A DNA stretch of 64,000 nucleotides from the NCBI RefSeq assembly GCF_042654245.1, contig NZ_JBHSGI010000034.1, positions 1-64,000 of the forward strand, read 5' to 3'. Positions 15,777 to 24,779 of this stretch are shown one piece after another. Both the position numbers and the translations under genes were made by a program. The stretch's first letter is position 1. Each line of letters starts with the position of its first letter. This DNA is from Seohaeicola_A nanhaiensis (lineage in GTDB: Bacteria; Pseudomonadota; Alphaproteobacteria; Rhodobacterales; Rhodobacteraceae). Below the pieces are notes generated by a model that had not been told where the DNA came from, ran no database searches, and saw only the letters and a list, made by a program, of their open reading frames with translations.

Positions 15777-16685
15777 TCAGCGGCCCTCGATCCGGATCGA
15801 GAACTGCCGCCGCGCGCCAGCGGGCGGGGCGGGGAAGGGCGCGGCCTTGCGCAGCACGGCGAGGGCTGCCGTGTCGAGCTCGGTCGACCCCGAGGAGCGT
15901 GCCACGCTGGCCGAGGCGAGCGCGCCGTTGGCGGCGATGGAGAAGGCGACCACGGTGGCGCCGCGCGTGGCGACGCGCGGGCGCGGCACGCGCGAGATGC
16001 GGCGCATGACCTGGCCGGGGTAGTTGTCGGCCGCCGCGTTGCCCGCTGCCGTGGTGGTGCCGGCCCGTTCAGACTGGGCGGCCTTGCTCTTGACCTCGGC
16101 CCGGCCGGTGTCGGTGCCGATGCGGGCGTTGCGGTCGGCATTGCCCGGCGCGGGCGCGGGCGCCGGTGGCTTGGGCCGCGCCTTGGGGCGAAGCGATTCC
16201 GCAAGCGGCGGGGCCTCGGGCAGCGCCTCGATCCGCTCGGGCGGGGGCGGCGTTTCGGCGAGACGGGCGGTTTGCACCGGGGGCGTCTCGGCCGGAGGCG
16301 TCTCGGAGGGCGTGAGGGTGGCCATGGGGACGACGGGCGTTTCGGTTGGCGCCGGAGCGGTGGTTTCGGGCGGCGGGGCGGCCCTGGTCGTTTCCGGCGC
16401 GACCTGCGGCGTCGGCTGGACGACGGGGGTTGCGGTCACGGGCGGGGCGGCTGCGGGGGTGACGGTCGGGGTGGTCTTGTGCGTTTCGGCGGTGGTGGGG
16501 ACTTCGGGCGCCTGGGTGCCGGCGGCCATGTCGGCAAAGCTCGACCCCAGCGAGGCGACCGCCATTTCGGCCCCGCCTTCCATCTGGACCTCGGGCGCGC
16601 GCCAGATCAGGCCCATCGCGGCGAGATGGCTGCCCGCAGAGGCGACCAGCACCAGGGCGGCTAGGCTGCGGGAACGGGGGATCAT
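15777..16685 (-). CDS. tonB: TonB family energy transducer
   Basis: A 302-residue TonB. One N-terminal membrane segment (SLAALVLVASAGSHLAAMGLIW), a long Pro/Thr/Ala-rich periplasmic spacer (about residues 55-175), and a C-terminal TonB domain with YPGQVMRRISRVPRPRVATRGATVVAFSI and SSGSTELDTAALAVLRKAAPFP. It couples the proton-motive force to outer-membrane receptors. It overlaps the ExbD-like gene upstream by 4 bases and ends the hmuR-exbBD-tonB operon, so it is probably dedicated to heme uptake. Confidence 0.9.
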   Translation of the reverse strand: MIPRSRSLAALVLVASAGSHLAAMGLIWRAPEVQMEGGAEMAVASLGSSFADMAAGTQAPEVPTTAETHKTTPTVTPAAAPPVTATPVVQPTPQVAPETTRAAPPPETTAPAPTETPVVPMATLTPSETPPAETPPVQTARLAETPPPPERIEALPEAPPLAESLRPKARPKPPAPAPAPGNADRNARIGTDTGRAEVKSKAAQSERAGTTTAAGNAAADNYPGQVMRRISRVPRPRVATRGATVVAFSIAANGALASASVARSSGSTELDTAALAVLRKAAPFPAPPAGARRQFSIRIEGR

Positions 16686-17068
16686 TGCAGCGACCGGGTG
16701 GTTGCGATGACGATGCGGTCGGCCCCGGCGGCGCGCAGTTCGGCACCGATGCGCAGCAGGTCGTCGGCGGGCAGGGCGCGGTCGGGCATCAGGCGGACGA
16801 CGGCGCGGTCGCGGCTGTCGGGCCGGTCGAGATAGGCCGAGGCCGAGGTCAGCACGGTACCGCGATAGCGTAGCTGGCCGTCCGCCGCGATCACCAGCGC
16901 ATCGGGCGGCGCGCGGCCTTCGAGCGCGGCGGTCTCGACCAACTCGACATCGCGCTCCATCGAGGGGGCCAGGGTGCCGGCGACCATGAAGAACACCAGC
17001 ATCAGGAAGACGATGTTGATCAGCGCGATGGTCGGTTCGCGGGTGCGGCGGGGGGCGGGGCGTTTCAT
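16682..17068 (-). CDS. exbD: ExbD/TolR family protein (second copy)
   Basis: A 128-residue protein with a short basic N-terminus, one membrane segment (IALINIVFLMLVFFMVAGTLA) and a periplasmic ExbD domain ending DRIVIATTRSLQ. The membrane Asp that carries protons in ExbD (usually in the DVxFxLLxFF run) is replaced by Asn (INIVF), unlike the neighbouring copy. Inference: it forms a mixed ExbD assembly with the first copy, which keeps the Asp. Overlaps both neighbours by 4 bases. Confidence 0.82.
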   Translation of the reverse strand: MKRPAPRRTREPTIALINIVFLMLVFFMVAGTLAPSMERDVELVETAALEGRAPPDALVIAADGQLRYRGTVLTSASAYLDRPDSRDRAVVRLMPDRALPADDLLRIGAELRAAGADRIVIATTRSLQ

Positions 17069-17439
17069 GAGGGTGTAAGGATCGTGTATTTCAGACCGGG
17101 CCGGGTGCGCAGGGCGACCAGCACGTCGGCCAGCCGCTGCGAGGTGACTTCGGGCGCGAGGCTGAGGACGAGTTTTTTCTCTTCATCGGAGTCGAGCCGG
17201 GCGGGCAGGTCGGTCAGGTCCACCGGCTTGGCATTCAGGCGCAGGCTATCGGGGGCGACCTGGAGGAACAGGACCCCTCCGTCGCTGGCCGCGCCCGCGG
17301 CGCCGGAGGCGGCCAGATCGAGTTCCGAGAACTTGGAGAAGGTCGAGGTCAGCATGAAGAACAGCAGCAGGAGAAAGATGACGTCGATCAGAGACGTCAT
17401 CGAGAGCGCGCGGCGGCGGTATTTGGCCCTAAGCGACAT
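17065..17439 (-). CDS. exbD: Biopolymer transport protein ExbD
   Basis: A 124-residue ExbD: cytoplasmic basic start RAKYRRRALSMTSLIDVIFLLLLFFMLTSTF with the conserved proton-carrying Asp in LIDVIF, then a periplasmic domain with KKLVLSLAPEVTSQRLADVLVALRTRPGLKYTILTPS. Partner of ExbB and TonB in energising the outer membrane. ATG 17439 overlaps the exbB end by 11 bases. Confidence 0.9.
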   Translation of the reverse strand: MSLRAKYRRRALSMTSLIDVIFLLLLFFMLTSTFSKFSELDLAASGAAGAASDGGVLFLQVAPDSLRLNAKPVDLTDLPARLDSDEEKKLVLSLAPEVTSQRLADVLVALRTRPGLKYTILTPS

Positions 17440-18094
17440 GGGCGGCCAGCCCGGTCTTGCGCGGCGCCTCCGGCGCGGTGCCGGCAGGCGTGAGGATGGT
17501 GGCAAAGCCCTGTTCGGCGATGACCCGTTCGGCGGCCATGCGGCTTTCGAGCCAGGAGAGCACGACCGAGGTGGGCATGGCCACGCCAAGGCCGACGGCG
17601 GTGGTCAGCAGCGCGACCCAGATGCCGCCGGCCAGCAGCGAGGGGTCGACCTGCGCACCGGCCGATTGCAGCGATTGGAAGGCTTCGATCATGCCGAGCA
17701 CCGTGCCGAACAGCCCGAGCAGGGGGGCGAGCTGGACCACGGAATCGAGATAGCGGAAGCCGCGTTCGAGCTTTGCGAAGGCGGTTTCGGCCTCGGCCTC
17801 GAGCCGGGCGCGGATGCCCTCGGCGCGGGCATGGTCCATCGCCAGCGCGAAGAGAGGTTGCAGGTAGGTCGTGCCCTGGGCCACCTCGCGTTGGGCCTGG
17901 GCGCGGGCGCCGGCGTCCCAGTGCGTGACGGCGCGGCGCAGTGCGGCGTGGCGGCCGACACCGGCGGCGCGGAACTGCCAGAGCTTGTAGAGGATGACGG
18001 CGGCGGTCAGCACCGAGACGAGGATCAGCACGGCCACGACCGGCCCGCCGAGGTCGATGACCTGACGGACGGCGTTCAGGATTTCTTCGGTCAT
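17429..18094 (-). CDS. exbB: Biopolymer transport protein ExbB (MotA/TolQ/ExbB family)
   Basis: A 221-residue inner-membrane protein with three hydrophobic segments. The MotA/TolQ/ExbB core LERGFRYLDSVVQLAPLLGLFGTVLGMIEAF, followed by GIWVALLTTAVGLGVAMPT, is diagnostic. It forms the ring in which ExbD sits. Its start overlaps the stop of the upstream small secreted protein by 4 bases. Confidence 0.92.
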   Translation of the reverse strand: MTEEILNAVRQVIDLGGPVVAVLILVSVLTAAVILYKLWQFRAAGVGRHAALRRAVTHWDAGARAQAQREVAQGTTYLQPLFALAMDHARAEGIRARLEAEAETAFAKLERGFRYLDSVVQLAPLLGLFGTVLGMIEAFQSLQSAGAQVDPSLLAGGIWVALLTTAVGLGVAMPTSVVLSWLESRMAAERVIAEQGFATILTPAGTAPEAPRKTGLAAHVA

Positions 18095-18519
18095 CGCAGC
18101 ACCTCGGTTTCCGTGCGGCTGGTCACCTCGAGCGAGGCGGCGCAGATGTCGCTGGGCTGGCCGGCGACGGTGCAGGTGCTGGCGCCGTTGAACAGCACGC
18201 GGCTCAGCCTGTCGCAGGCGAGGCCGGCGACCTGGAACTGGCGCACCCGCGCGCGCCCGGGCGGCAGCGCGCCAAAGTCGAAAAGGGTCAGGCGATCGAC
18301 GCTTCCGGTGTCATCGAACAGGACGGTTTCGAAGACGGCGCTGTCGATGGCCTCGGGGTTGGCATTGGTCACCACGAAGGTCAGCCGGCAGGCGTCGCCA
18401 TCGGCGTCCTGCTTGTTGAGCTCGACGGAAAGGTGGGCGGCGGCCTCCTGGGCCTGCATCGCCTGGCTGGCGAGCGCGAGGCTGGCAAGGGCAAGCAGGG
18501 TAAGCGCTGGTCGCATCAC
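18091..18519 (-). CDS. Small secreted protein of the heme-uptake operon, unknown function
   Basis: A 142-residue protein with a clear signal peptide (RPALTLLALASLALASQAMQAQE). The mature part has paired Cys residues (DACRLTFVV, GLACDRL, STCTV, DICAAS) and reads as a beta-rich immunoglobulin-like fold (VVTNANPEAIDSAVFETVLFD). I do not recognise an established family. It starts 7 bases after the receptor stop and overlaps exbB, so it is made with the TonB machinery. Inference: a periplasmic accessory factor in heme uptake. Confidence 0.75.
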   Translation of the reverse strand: MMRPALTLLALASLALASQAMQAQEAAAHLSVELNKQDADGDACRLTFVVTNANPEAIDSAVFETVLFDDTGSVDRLTLFDFGALPPGRARVRQFQVAGLACDRLSRVLFNGASTCTVAGQPSDICAASLEVTSRTETEVLR

Positions 18520-18526
18520 TTGGTCC

Positions 18527-20572
18527 TCAGAACAGGCGTGACAGGGTCACTTTGAAATTGCGCCCCGGCGCGGGGCGGGTCGAAAGGTTCGGGGTATAGG
18601 CGCGGTCGAAGACGTTCTCGATCCCGGCGCGGATGGTGGTGCCTTCCAGCGGCCCGGTTTCGGGCGCCCAGGTCAGACGCAGGTTGTGCACACCGAAGCC
18701 TGGCACATGGGTTGTCGCGGTTTTCTGGACGGACTTGTTGGCGACGACTTCCCAGCTGACGTCCAGCGCCTCGCCGAACTTGCGACCCAAAGTCAGGCGG
18801 GCGCTGTCAGCCGGGGAGTTGCGCCAGCGGGAGGCGGCGCCGGCGCCGTTGAATTCCTCGCCGTCCACGAGGTTGGCGTTGAAGTCGACATAATAGCCTT
18901 CAAGCGTGGAGTAGGAGGCTTCGAGTTCGAGGCCCTTGTTCTCGACCTTCGCCAATCGTTCACTTGGGCCGCTGCTTGAAGCGGTGTAGGAGGTCACGTC
19001 GTAAAGGTCGCTCGTGTAGTAGTTGGCCTTGATCGCGAGGCGGTCGCCATCCCGCCACAGATCGATCCGGTCGAACGACGCTCCGATTTCATACGTGTGA
19101 GCCTTTTCCGCCATGTTCATCAAGTTTTTCGGAGAAGTTGGACCTCTGGTGTCAAGGTCGTCGATGATCGGCAGGGATTCTGTATACGCGGCGCTGCCAA
19201 AGATGGCAAAGCCGTTGGAAAAGGAGCGCCGTACCGAGAGTCCGCCCATCTGCGCATCGTTCTTGTAGGTCTGGTCATAAGGCGCTGTGGATCCGCGGAC
19301 AGTCGATCTTTCGTACCGCCAAGCCGGGCTGACCGTCCAATAATCGCCAATCTGCATGTCATCCACGATGAAGAGTGCGATGCGGTCGTCGGTGCCGCCG
19401 GGGGCGGCGCTGGCATCCAGCCGCTTCTTGTGGATGAACTCGACCCCGGTGCGCAGGTCGTGGCGGATCTGGCCGGTGGTGAGATAGGCGGTGTTCTTGA
19501 TGGCGAGTTTGGTGGTCTGGTAGTGGTGGTCGGCATTCACCAGCGGTTCCAGCTGCGCAAAGTCGGGCGTGCCGTCAAGGAACGAGGAACCGGGGACGTA
19601 GGTCTGGTCGATCTTCTGGTCGGCATAGGACAGCAAGACATCGAGGTTGATGCGGTCATTGCCGGCGGGGTTGAAGTTGTAGGCAAGCACGGCGGTGCGC
19701 GACAGCGTGTCCCGGTCGACGTTTCCGAAGGCGTCGGACGTGGTGGTGAAGCTGTCGAAGGGCACGTCGCGGTCGCTGGACTGGGACTGGTTCAGCGAGA
19801 GGGTCAGCGACTGGTCGCGATTGGCGCCGAAGGTGTATTTCGCCTTGATCAGGCCCGAGGGCAGGGTGAAGGCGCTGTTGCCGACACTGTTGCCGCTGCC
19901 GTCGGTCTGGGTGCTCTGGTCGCGCCAGGTGTAGTTCATCAGCATCTCGAAATTCTCGGTCGGCTGCCAGGCCAGGATCGAGGAACTGGTGATGCCATTG
20001 CCGTTGCTGGTGAATTCCACCGTCTGGCCGAAGACCATGCCGATCTCGCCATGGGTGAAGTCCGAGGCGTCCTTGGTTTCGAGCTTGACCACGCCGCCGA
20101 TGATGCCCGAGCCGTATTCGAAGCTGCCCACCGTGCCGCGGATGACGCTGACCTGCTTGTAGAGGAATGGGTCGGTGTAGAGCTGGGTGCCGATGCGGTA
20201 GAGCTCTTCCGCGCCGACGCTGGCGCCGTCGATCTGGATGGCGACCTTCTGGTCGGTGCCGAAGGTGCTGTTGGCACCGAAGCCGCGGATGTTGATGCCC
20301 GAGCCGGCCGGAGTGGAGCCATTGACGAGGCTGACGCCGGGAACGGAGTCGATCAACTCGGCCACGGTGCCGGCCTGACGGTCGTCGATTTCTTCCTGGT
20401 TGACCTCGGTCACCGGGGTGGCGGTGCTGGTTTGCACCTCGCGCTTGCTGGTGCCGAGCACGAGGGTGCCGAGGAAGCCCTCGCCGCCGTCCTGCGCGGT
20501 GGCGGTTCCGGTGGCCAGGATCAGCGCCGTTGTAGAAAGGAAAAAAACGCGCAGATCCGCTTTGACAGTCAT
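18527..20572 (-). CDS. hmuR: TonB-dependent heme/hemoglobin receptor
   Basis: A 681-residue outer-membrane receptor: signal peptide ending ATA-Q, a TonB box-like LGTLVLGTSKREVQ, a plug domain (about residues 40-155; GVSLVNGSTPAGSGINIRGFG and VSVIRGTVGSFEYGSGIIGGVV), then a 22-strand-type barrel ending FKVTLSRLF with the terminal Phe typical of outer-membrane proteins. The barrel resembles the hemoglobin/transferrin/lactoferrin receptor group. Divergent from hmuSTUV and first in an operon with ExbB, ExbD and TonB, which fixes the role as heme or hemoprotein uptake. ATG 20572 is chosen as it begins the signal peptide. Confidence 0.9.
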   Translation of the reverse strand: MTVKADLRVFFLSTTALILATGTATAQDGGEGFLGTLVLGTSKREVQTSTATPVTEVNQEEIDDRQAGTVAELIDSVPGVSLVNGSTPAGSGINIRGFGANSTFGTDQKVAIQIDGASVGAEELYRIGTQLYTDPFLYKQVSVIRGTVGSFEYGSGIIGGVVKLETKDASDFTHGEIGMVFGQTVEFTSNGNGITSSSILAWQPTENFEMLMNYTWRDQSTQTDGSGNSVGNSAFTLPSGLIKAKYTFGANRDQSLTLSLNQSQSSDRDVPFDSFTTTSDAFGNVDRDTLSRTAVLAYNFNPAGNDRINLDVLLSYADQKIDQTYVPGSSFLDGTPDFAQLEPLVNADHHYQTTKLAIKNTAYLTTGQIRHDLRTGVEFIHKKRLDASAAPGGTDDRIALFIVDDMQIGDYWTVSPAWRYERSTVRGSTAPYDQTYKNDAQMGGLSVRRSFSNGFAIFGSAAYTESLPIIDDLDTRGPTSPKNLMNMAEKAHTYEIGASFDRIDLWRDGDRLAIKANYYTSDLYDVTSYTASSSGPSERLAKVENKGLELEASYSTLEGYYVDFNANLVDGEEFNGAGAASRWRNSPADSARLTLGRKFGEALDVSWEVVANKSVQKTATTHVPGFGVHNLRLTWAPETGPLEGTTIRAGIENVFDRAYTPNLSTRPAPGRNFKVTLSRLF

Positions 20573-20666
20573 GAAGGTCCTCGCAGGCAGACAGGGGCCG
20601 TGTGCTCGCGAAGGCTGGCGGGGGCGCATGAAGATTTTTGCGGACGATGGTTTTCGACCGCTTGCG

Positions 20667-20690
20667 TCTTCTAAGAAAGATTACTAAAAG
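20667..20690. promoter_or_regulatory. Possible iron-responsive site between hmuR and hmuS
   Basis: TCTTCTAAGAAAGA, containing the near-palindrome TTCTAAGAA, is followed by TTACTAAAA in the AT-rich divergent promoter region. It loosely resembles alphaproteobacterial iron-control (Irr-type) elements, but the match is partial. Confidence 0.25.
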
Positions 20691-20794
20691 CGTCAAGAAT
20701 AAAGGTTGAGGTTTTAACTCAAGCTTTGCCAGCTGGTGCCCCCTCGGCGCTTGCCAGCCCCTCCCAGGAAACAGCAAGGCAGAAGGTGTCCCCC

Positions 20795-21850
20795 GTGACC
20801 GATTCCCATACGCTTTCCGCGGAGGCTATCAGGGCCTCTCGTGCGGACCATTCCAACATGCGCGAGCGCGATCTGGCGGACAAGCTTGGCATCAGCGAGG
20901 CCCAGCTTCTGGCGGCCCATTGCGGCGCGGGGGTGACGGCGGTCAACCCGCATCCCGATGCGGTCATGGGCGCGGCAATGCGGCTTGGCGAAGTCATGGC
21001 GCTTACGCGCAACGAGGACTGCGTGATCGAGAAGGTCGGGACCTATGCCAATTATCACGCGGGGCCGCATGCCTCGATGGTGCTGAACGACGCCATCGAC
21101 CTGCGCATGTTCCCGGCGCATTGGCAGTATGGCTTCATGGTCGAGAAGGAGACGGATGCCGGCACCCGCCGCAGTCTGCAGGTCTTCGATGCGGCCGGCG
21201 ACGCTGTGCACAAGATTTTCCTGCGCGAGGGCGCCGATCTGGCGGTCTGGGAGCAGGTGAAGCAGGAGATGCGGCTGCCCGAGCAGGTGCAGACGCTGAG
21301 CGTTGGCAAGCGCGAGCCGGACGAGGCGCCGCGCTCGGCGAGGGACAAGGTAGACATCCTGCGCCAGGAATGGGAGCGGATGACCGATACGCACCAGTTC
21401 CTGAGGCTGACCTCCAAGCTGAAGATGAACCGTCTGGGGGCCTATCGTGTGGCTGGCGCGCCCTTTGTGCGCGCGCTGGCGCCGTCGGCTTTCGATGACA
21501 TGCTCCAGAAGGTGCAGGCGCAGGGACTGGAAATCATGGTCTTCGTCGGCAATCGCGGCTGCATCGAGATTCATTCCGGCCCGGTTCATACGCTGAAGGC
21601 GATGGGCCCCTGGCAGAACGTGCTGGACCCGGGGTTCAACCTGCATCTGCGGCTGGACCGGATCGCCGAGGTCTGGGCTGTGGACAAGCCGACGCGGCGC
21701 GGGCCGGCGGTGTCGGTCGAGGCCTTCAACAAGGACGGCGGGCTGATCCTGCAGGTCTTCGGCGTCGGCAAGGAAGGCCGGGATTGCCGTCCGGCCTGGG
21801 GCAAGCTGGTCGAAGGGCTGGACGGGCTGGCCGAGGAGGTCACGGCGTGA
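20795..21850 (+). CDS. hmuS: Hemin-degrading factor HmuS
   Basis: A 351-residue cytosolic heme-handling protein of the HemS/HmuS/ChuS family, made of two related halves: N-terminal LADKLGISEAQLLAAHCG and EVMALTRNEDCVIEKVGTYANYHAGPHA, C-terminal FLRLTSKLKMNRLGAYRVAG and IMVFVGNRGCIEIHSGPV. Family knowledge: binds imported heme and helps release iron or pass heme on. GTG 20795 is preferred (AGAAGG about nine bases upstream); GTG 20786 is an alternative. The stop overlaps the hmuT start (GTGA). Confidence 0.9.
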   Translation: MTDSHTLSAEAIRASRADHSNMRERDLADKLGISEAQLLAAHCGAGVTAVNPHPDAVMGAAMRLGEVMALTRNEDCVIEKVGTYANYHAGPHASMVLNDAIDLRMFPAHWQYGFMVEKETDAGTRRSLQVFDAAGDAVHKIFLREGADLAVWEQVKQEMRLPEQVQTLSVGKREPDEAPRSARDKVDILRQEWERMTDTHQFLRLTSKLKMNRLGAYRVAGAPFVRALAPSAFDDMLQKVQAQGLEIMVFVGNRGCIEIHSGPVHTLKAMGPWQNVLDPGFNLHLRLDRIAEVWAVDKPTRRGPAVSVEAFNKDGGLILQVFGVGKEGRDCRPAWGKLVEGLDGLAEEVTA

Positions 21851-22695
21851 CCCTGCGTGCGATCCTTTGTGCTGGTGCGCTGGCGCTGGCCGCGCCGGCG
21901 CAGGCGAACGAGCCGGCGGGTGCCATCGTGTCCATCGGCGGTGCGGTCACCGAGATCGTCTTTGCCCTGGGCGCGGGCGACCGGCTGGTCGCGCGGGATA
22001 CGACCTCGGTCTATCCCGAGGCGGCGCTGGCGCTGCCGGATGTCGGCTACATGCGGGCGCTGTCGCCTGAGGGCGTGCTGTCGGTCGGGCCGGATCTGAT
22101 CCTGGCGGATCAGAACGCCGGGCCTCCGGAAACCGTCGAGGTGCTGAAAGACGCGGAGGTGGCGATGGTGCAGATCCCGGACGTCTTTACCGGCGAAGGC
22201 GTGCAGGCCAAGATCCGCACCATCGGCGCGGCCATCGGCGTAGAAGACAAGGCCGAGGCGCTGGCAACCGACGTGGCCGCGCGGCTGGAGGCGGCGCAGG
22301 CGCAGGCCGAGGCGCGGGCTGGCGGCGCGAAGAAGCGTGTGCTGTTCGTGCTGAGTGCGGCGGGCGGGCGGATCATGGCCTCGGGCAGCGGCACGGCCGC
22401 GGCGGCGATGATCGAGCTGGCGGGGGCCGAGAATGCGGTGACCGGGTTCGAGGGCTACAAGCCGCTGACCGACGAAGCCGTGATCTCGGCCGCGCCCGAT
22501 GCGATCCTGATGATGGACCGCGGCGGCGATCATGACAGCCCGGTCGACCAACTGGTCGCGCTGCCGTGGATTGCCGCGACGCCAGCCGGGCAGGCCCGGG
22601 CTGTGGTGCGGATGGACGGGCTGTATCTGCTGGGCTTCGGTCCGCGCATCCCCGAGGCGGTGGCCGATCTGAACGCGGCGCTTTACGGGGGCTGA
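21847..22695 (+). CDS. hmuT: Heme ABC transporter substrate-binding protein HmuT
   Basis: A 282-residue periplasmic binding protein: short signal peptide (LRAILCAGALALAAPAQAN), then a class III (BtuF/FhuD) fold starting IVSIGGAVTEIVFALGAGDRLVARDTTSVYPEAALALPDVGYMRALSPEGVLSVGPDLI. In heme-binding homologues the region around VARDTTSVYP supplies the axial Tyr. GTG start overlapping hmuS. Delivers heme to HmuUV. Confidence 0.9.
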   Translation: MTLRAILCAGALALAAPAQANEPAGAIVSIGGAVTEIVFALGAGDRLVARDTTSVYPEAALALPDVGYMRALSPEGVLSVGPDLILADQNAGPPETVEVLKDAEVAMVQIPDVFTGEGVQAKIRTIGAAIGVEDKAEALATDVAARLEAAQAQAEARAGGAKKRVLFVLSAAGGRIMASGSGTAAAAMIELAGAENAVTGFEGYKPLTDEAVISAAPDAILMMDRGGDHDSPVDQLVALPWIAATPAGQARAVVRMDGLYLLGFGPRIPEAVADLNAALYGG

Positions 22696-22700
22696 GGCGC

Positions 22701-23759
22701 ATGACGGCGACCGGAGACATTGCGGCGGCCTTCCCGAGCCGCCGCAGCCGCGCCCGGCGCGCCCATCTGGTGCTGGGTGCGCTGCTGGTCGTGGCGGCGG
22801 TGCTGAGCCTGGCGGTCGGCGCCTCGGGCACCTCGCTTTGGGGGGCGCTGGAGAAGCTGGCGACGGGGCAGCCTCTGACGGCGACCGAGCAGGTGGTGCT
22901 GTGGCAGATCCGGATGCCGCGCATGTTGATGGCAATTGCCGTGGGCGGTGCGCTGGCGCTTTCGGGCGCGGTCCTGCAGGGGCTGTTCCGGAACCCGCTG
23001 GCAGATCCGGGCATCGTCGGCGTCAGCGCCGGTGCCAGCCTGGGCGCGATCTTTGCCATCGTGCTGGGGGCGAGCCTGCCGGCTGTTTTCGCGGGTCCCT
23101 GGCTGTTGCCGCTGGCCGCCTTTCTGGGCGCCTGGGGCGCGACGCTGCTGCTGTACCGGGTTTCGACCCGGCGCGGGCGGACCTCGGTCGCGACCATGCT
23201 GCTGGCCGGGATCGCGCTGACCGCGATGGCCGGGGCGCTGTCGGGGCTGATGATCTACATGGCCGATGACGCGCAGCTACGCGATCTGACGTTCTGGCAG
23301 CTCGGTTCGCTGGCCGGTGCGACCTGGCTCAAGGTGCAGGTGGCCGGGCCGGTGATGCTGGGCGCGATGCTGCTGGCCGCGACGCTGGGTCGGGGGCTGA
23401 ACGGGCTGGCGTTGGGCGAGGCGACGGCGGGGCACATGGGGCTGCCGGTGCAGCGCATCAAGGCGCTGGCCGTGCTGTCGGTTGCCGCCGCCACCGGGGC
23501 CGCCGTGGCGGTGTCGGGCGGGATCGCCTTCATTGGCATCGTGGTGCCGCATCTGCTGCGTCTGGCGACGGGCCCCGACCACGAGCCGTTGCTGCCGAAC
23601 GCTGCGCTGCTGGGGGCGACGCTGCTGCTGGTGGCCGATGTCATCAGCCGGGTGATCGTTGCGCCGGGCGAGTTGCCCATCGGGATCGTCACTGCGATCC
23701 TGGGCGCGCCGGTGTTCCTGTGGATCCTGCTGCGTCGGCGCGGGCTGGTGGATCTGTGA
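22701..23759 (+). CDS. hmuU: Heme ABC transporter permease HmuU
   Basis: A 352-residue FecCD-type permease with about 10 membrane segments. Family patterns: IRMPRMLMAIAVGGALALSGAVLQGLFRNPLADPGIVGVSAGASLGA near the N-terminus and GGIAFIGIVVPHLLRL in the coupling-helix region. It forms the inner-membrane heme channel with HmuV. ATG at 22701, five bases after the hmuT stop. Confidence 0.92.
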   Translation: MTATGDIAAAFPSRRSRARRAHLVLGALLVVAAVLSLAVGASGTSLWGALEKLATGQPLTATEQVVLWQIRMPRMLMAIAVGGALALSGAVLQGLFRNPLADPGIVGVSAGASLGAIFAIVLGASLPAVFAGPWLLPLAAFLGAWGATLLLYRVSTRRGRTSVATMLLAGIALTAMAGALSGLMIYMADDAQLRDLTFWQLGSLAGATWLKVQVAGPVMLGAMLLAATLGRGLNGLALGEATAGHMGLPVQRIKALAVLSVAAATGAAVAVSGGIAFIGIVVPHLLRLATGPDHEPLLPNAALLGATLLLVADVISRVIVAPGELPIGIVTAILGAPVFLWILLRRRGLVDL

Positions 23760-24541
23760 TGCTGAAGGCGCGCGACGTCAGGGTGCGGCTGGGCGGCAAG
23801 GCGATCCTGCACGGGGTCGATTTCACCGCCTTCCCGGGGGAGGTGTCCGCGATTGTCGGCCCCAACGGGTCGGGCAAGTCGACGCTGCTGAAGGCGATCA
23901 CCGGCGAGATCGACAGCACCGGCAGCCTGCATATGAACGGCGCCGACATGCGCGGGCTGAAGCCCTGGCAGCTGGCGGCGATGCGCGCGGTGCTGCCGCA
24001 GGCGGCGACGCTGGCCTTTCCGTTTCAGGTGGGCGAGGTCGTACGCATGGGGCTGAGCGCGGGCATCTGGGGCGGGCGCGAGCATCTGCCGGCGCAGGCG
24101 CTGGCGGCAGTGGGCCTAGATGGCTATGCGGGCCGGTATTACCAGGAATTGTCGGGCGGCGAGCAGCAGCGCGCGCAGCTGGCGCGCGTGCTCTGCCAGA
24201 TCTGGGAGCCGGTGGTCGATGGCCGGCCCCGCTGGCTGTTGCTGGACGAGCCGGTGGCGAGTCTGGATATCGGGCATCAGCTGGTTGTGATGGAACTGCT
24301 GCGCCGCTATGCCGCGCGGGGCGGCGGGGTGGTGGCAGTCATGCATGACCTGAACCTCTCGGCAATGTTCGCCGACAGGATCACCGTCATGTGCGAGGGG
24401 CGGGCGACGGCCACGGGCGCGCCGCCCGAGGTGATGACGGATTCAGTTCTCTCGGCCACCTATCGCTGTGATCTGAGGGTCAATATCGCGCCGGCTCGGG
24501 GGCAGAGTTTCCTGTTGCCGCATCTGGCGCGGGCGCGCTGA
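23759..24541 (+). CDS. hmuV: Heme ABC transporter ATP-binding protein HmuV
   Basis: A 260-residue ABC ATPase. Walker A GPNGSGKST, Q-loop in AVLPQAATLAFPF, signature LSGGEQQRAQLARVL, Walker B WLLLDEPVASLD and H-loop VMHDLNLS are all present. ATG 23759 overlaps the hmuU stop (TGATG). Last gene of hmuSTUV. Confidence 0.94.
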   Translation: MLKARDVRVRLGGKAILHGVDFTAFPGEVSAIVGPNGSGKSTLLKAITGEIDSTGSLHMNGADMRGLKPWQLAAMRAVLPQAATLAFPFQVGEVVRMGLSAGIWGGREHLPAQALAAVGLDGYAGRYYQELSGGEQQRAQLARVLCQIWEPVVDGRPRWLLLDEPVASLDIGHQLVVMELLRRYAARGGGVVAVMHDLNLSAMFADRITVMCEGRATATGAPPEVMTDSVLSATYRCDLRVNIAPARGQSFLLPHLARAR

Positions 24542-24779
24542 GAATTCGGCGGATCCGGGTCGGAATTACTTGACAGATTTTATCGCCTTTATTAGACCGC
24601 AGGGGCAAGGCAGCGGGTCCCTATCCAAGGTTGGCCCGCCCCGTATGCGCAGTAACGTGCGCGTCGTCGGACCCCCAGCATTCCCGTAACTCGTTGCCCC
24701 CGGGCAGCACAGATTTGGTCCGGTGCCGCCTGCCGCGTTGTTGTGTCAGGGCCGCGGCGGCGACCCAAAAGGAGACGCA
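24542..24779. other. Promoter region of the RTX gene
   Basis: A 238-base gap. TTGACA at about 24571 followed by the AT-rich stretch TTTTATCGCCTTTATTAG is the best promoter candidate in the gap, leaving a leader of about 170 bases. AAAGGAG precedes the RTX start. No gene seen. Confidence 0.35.
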
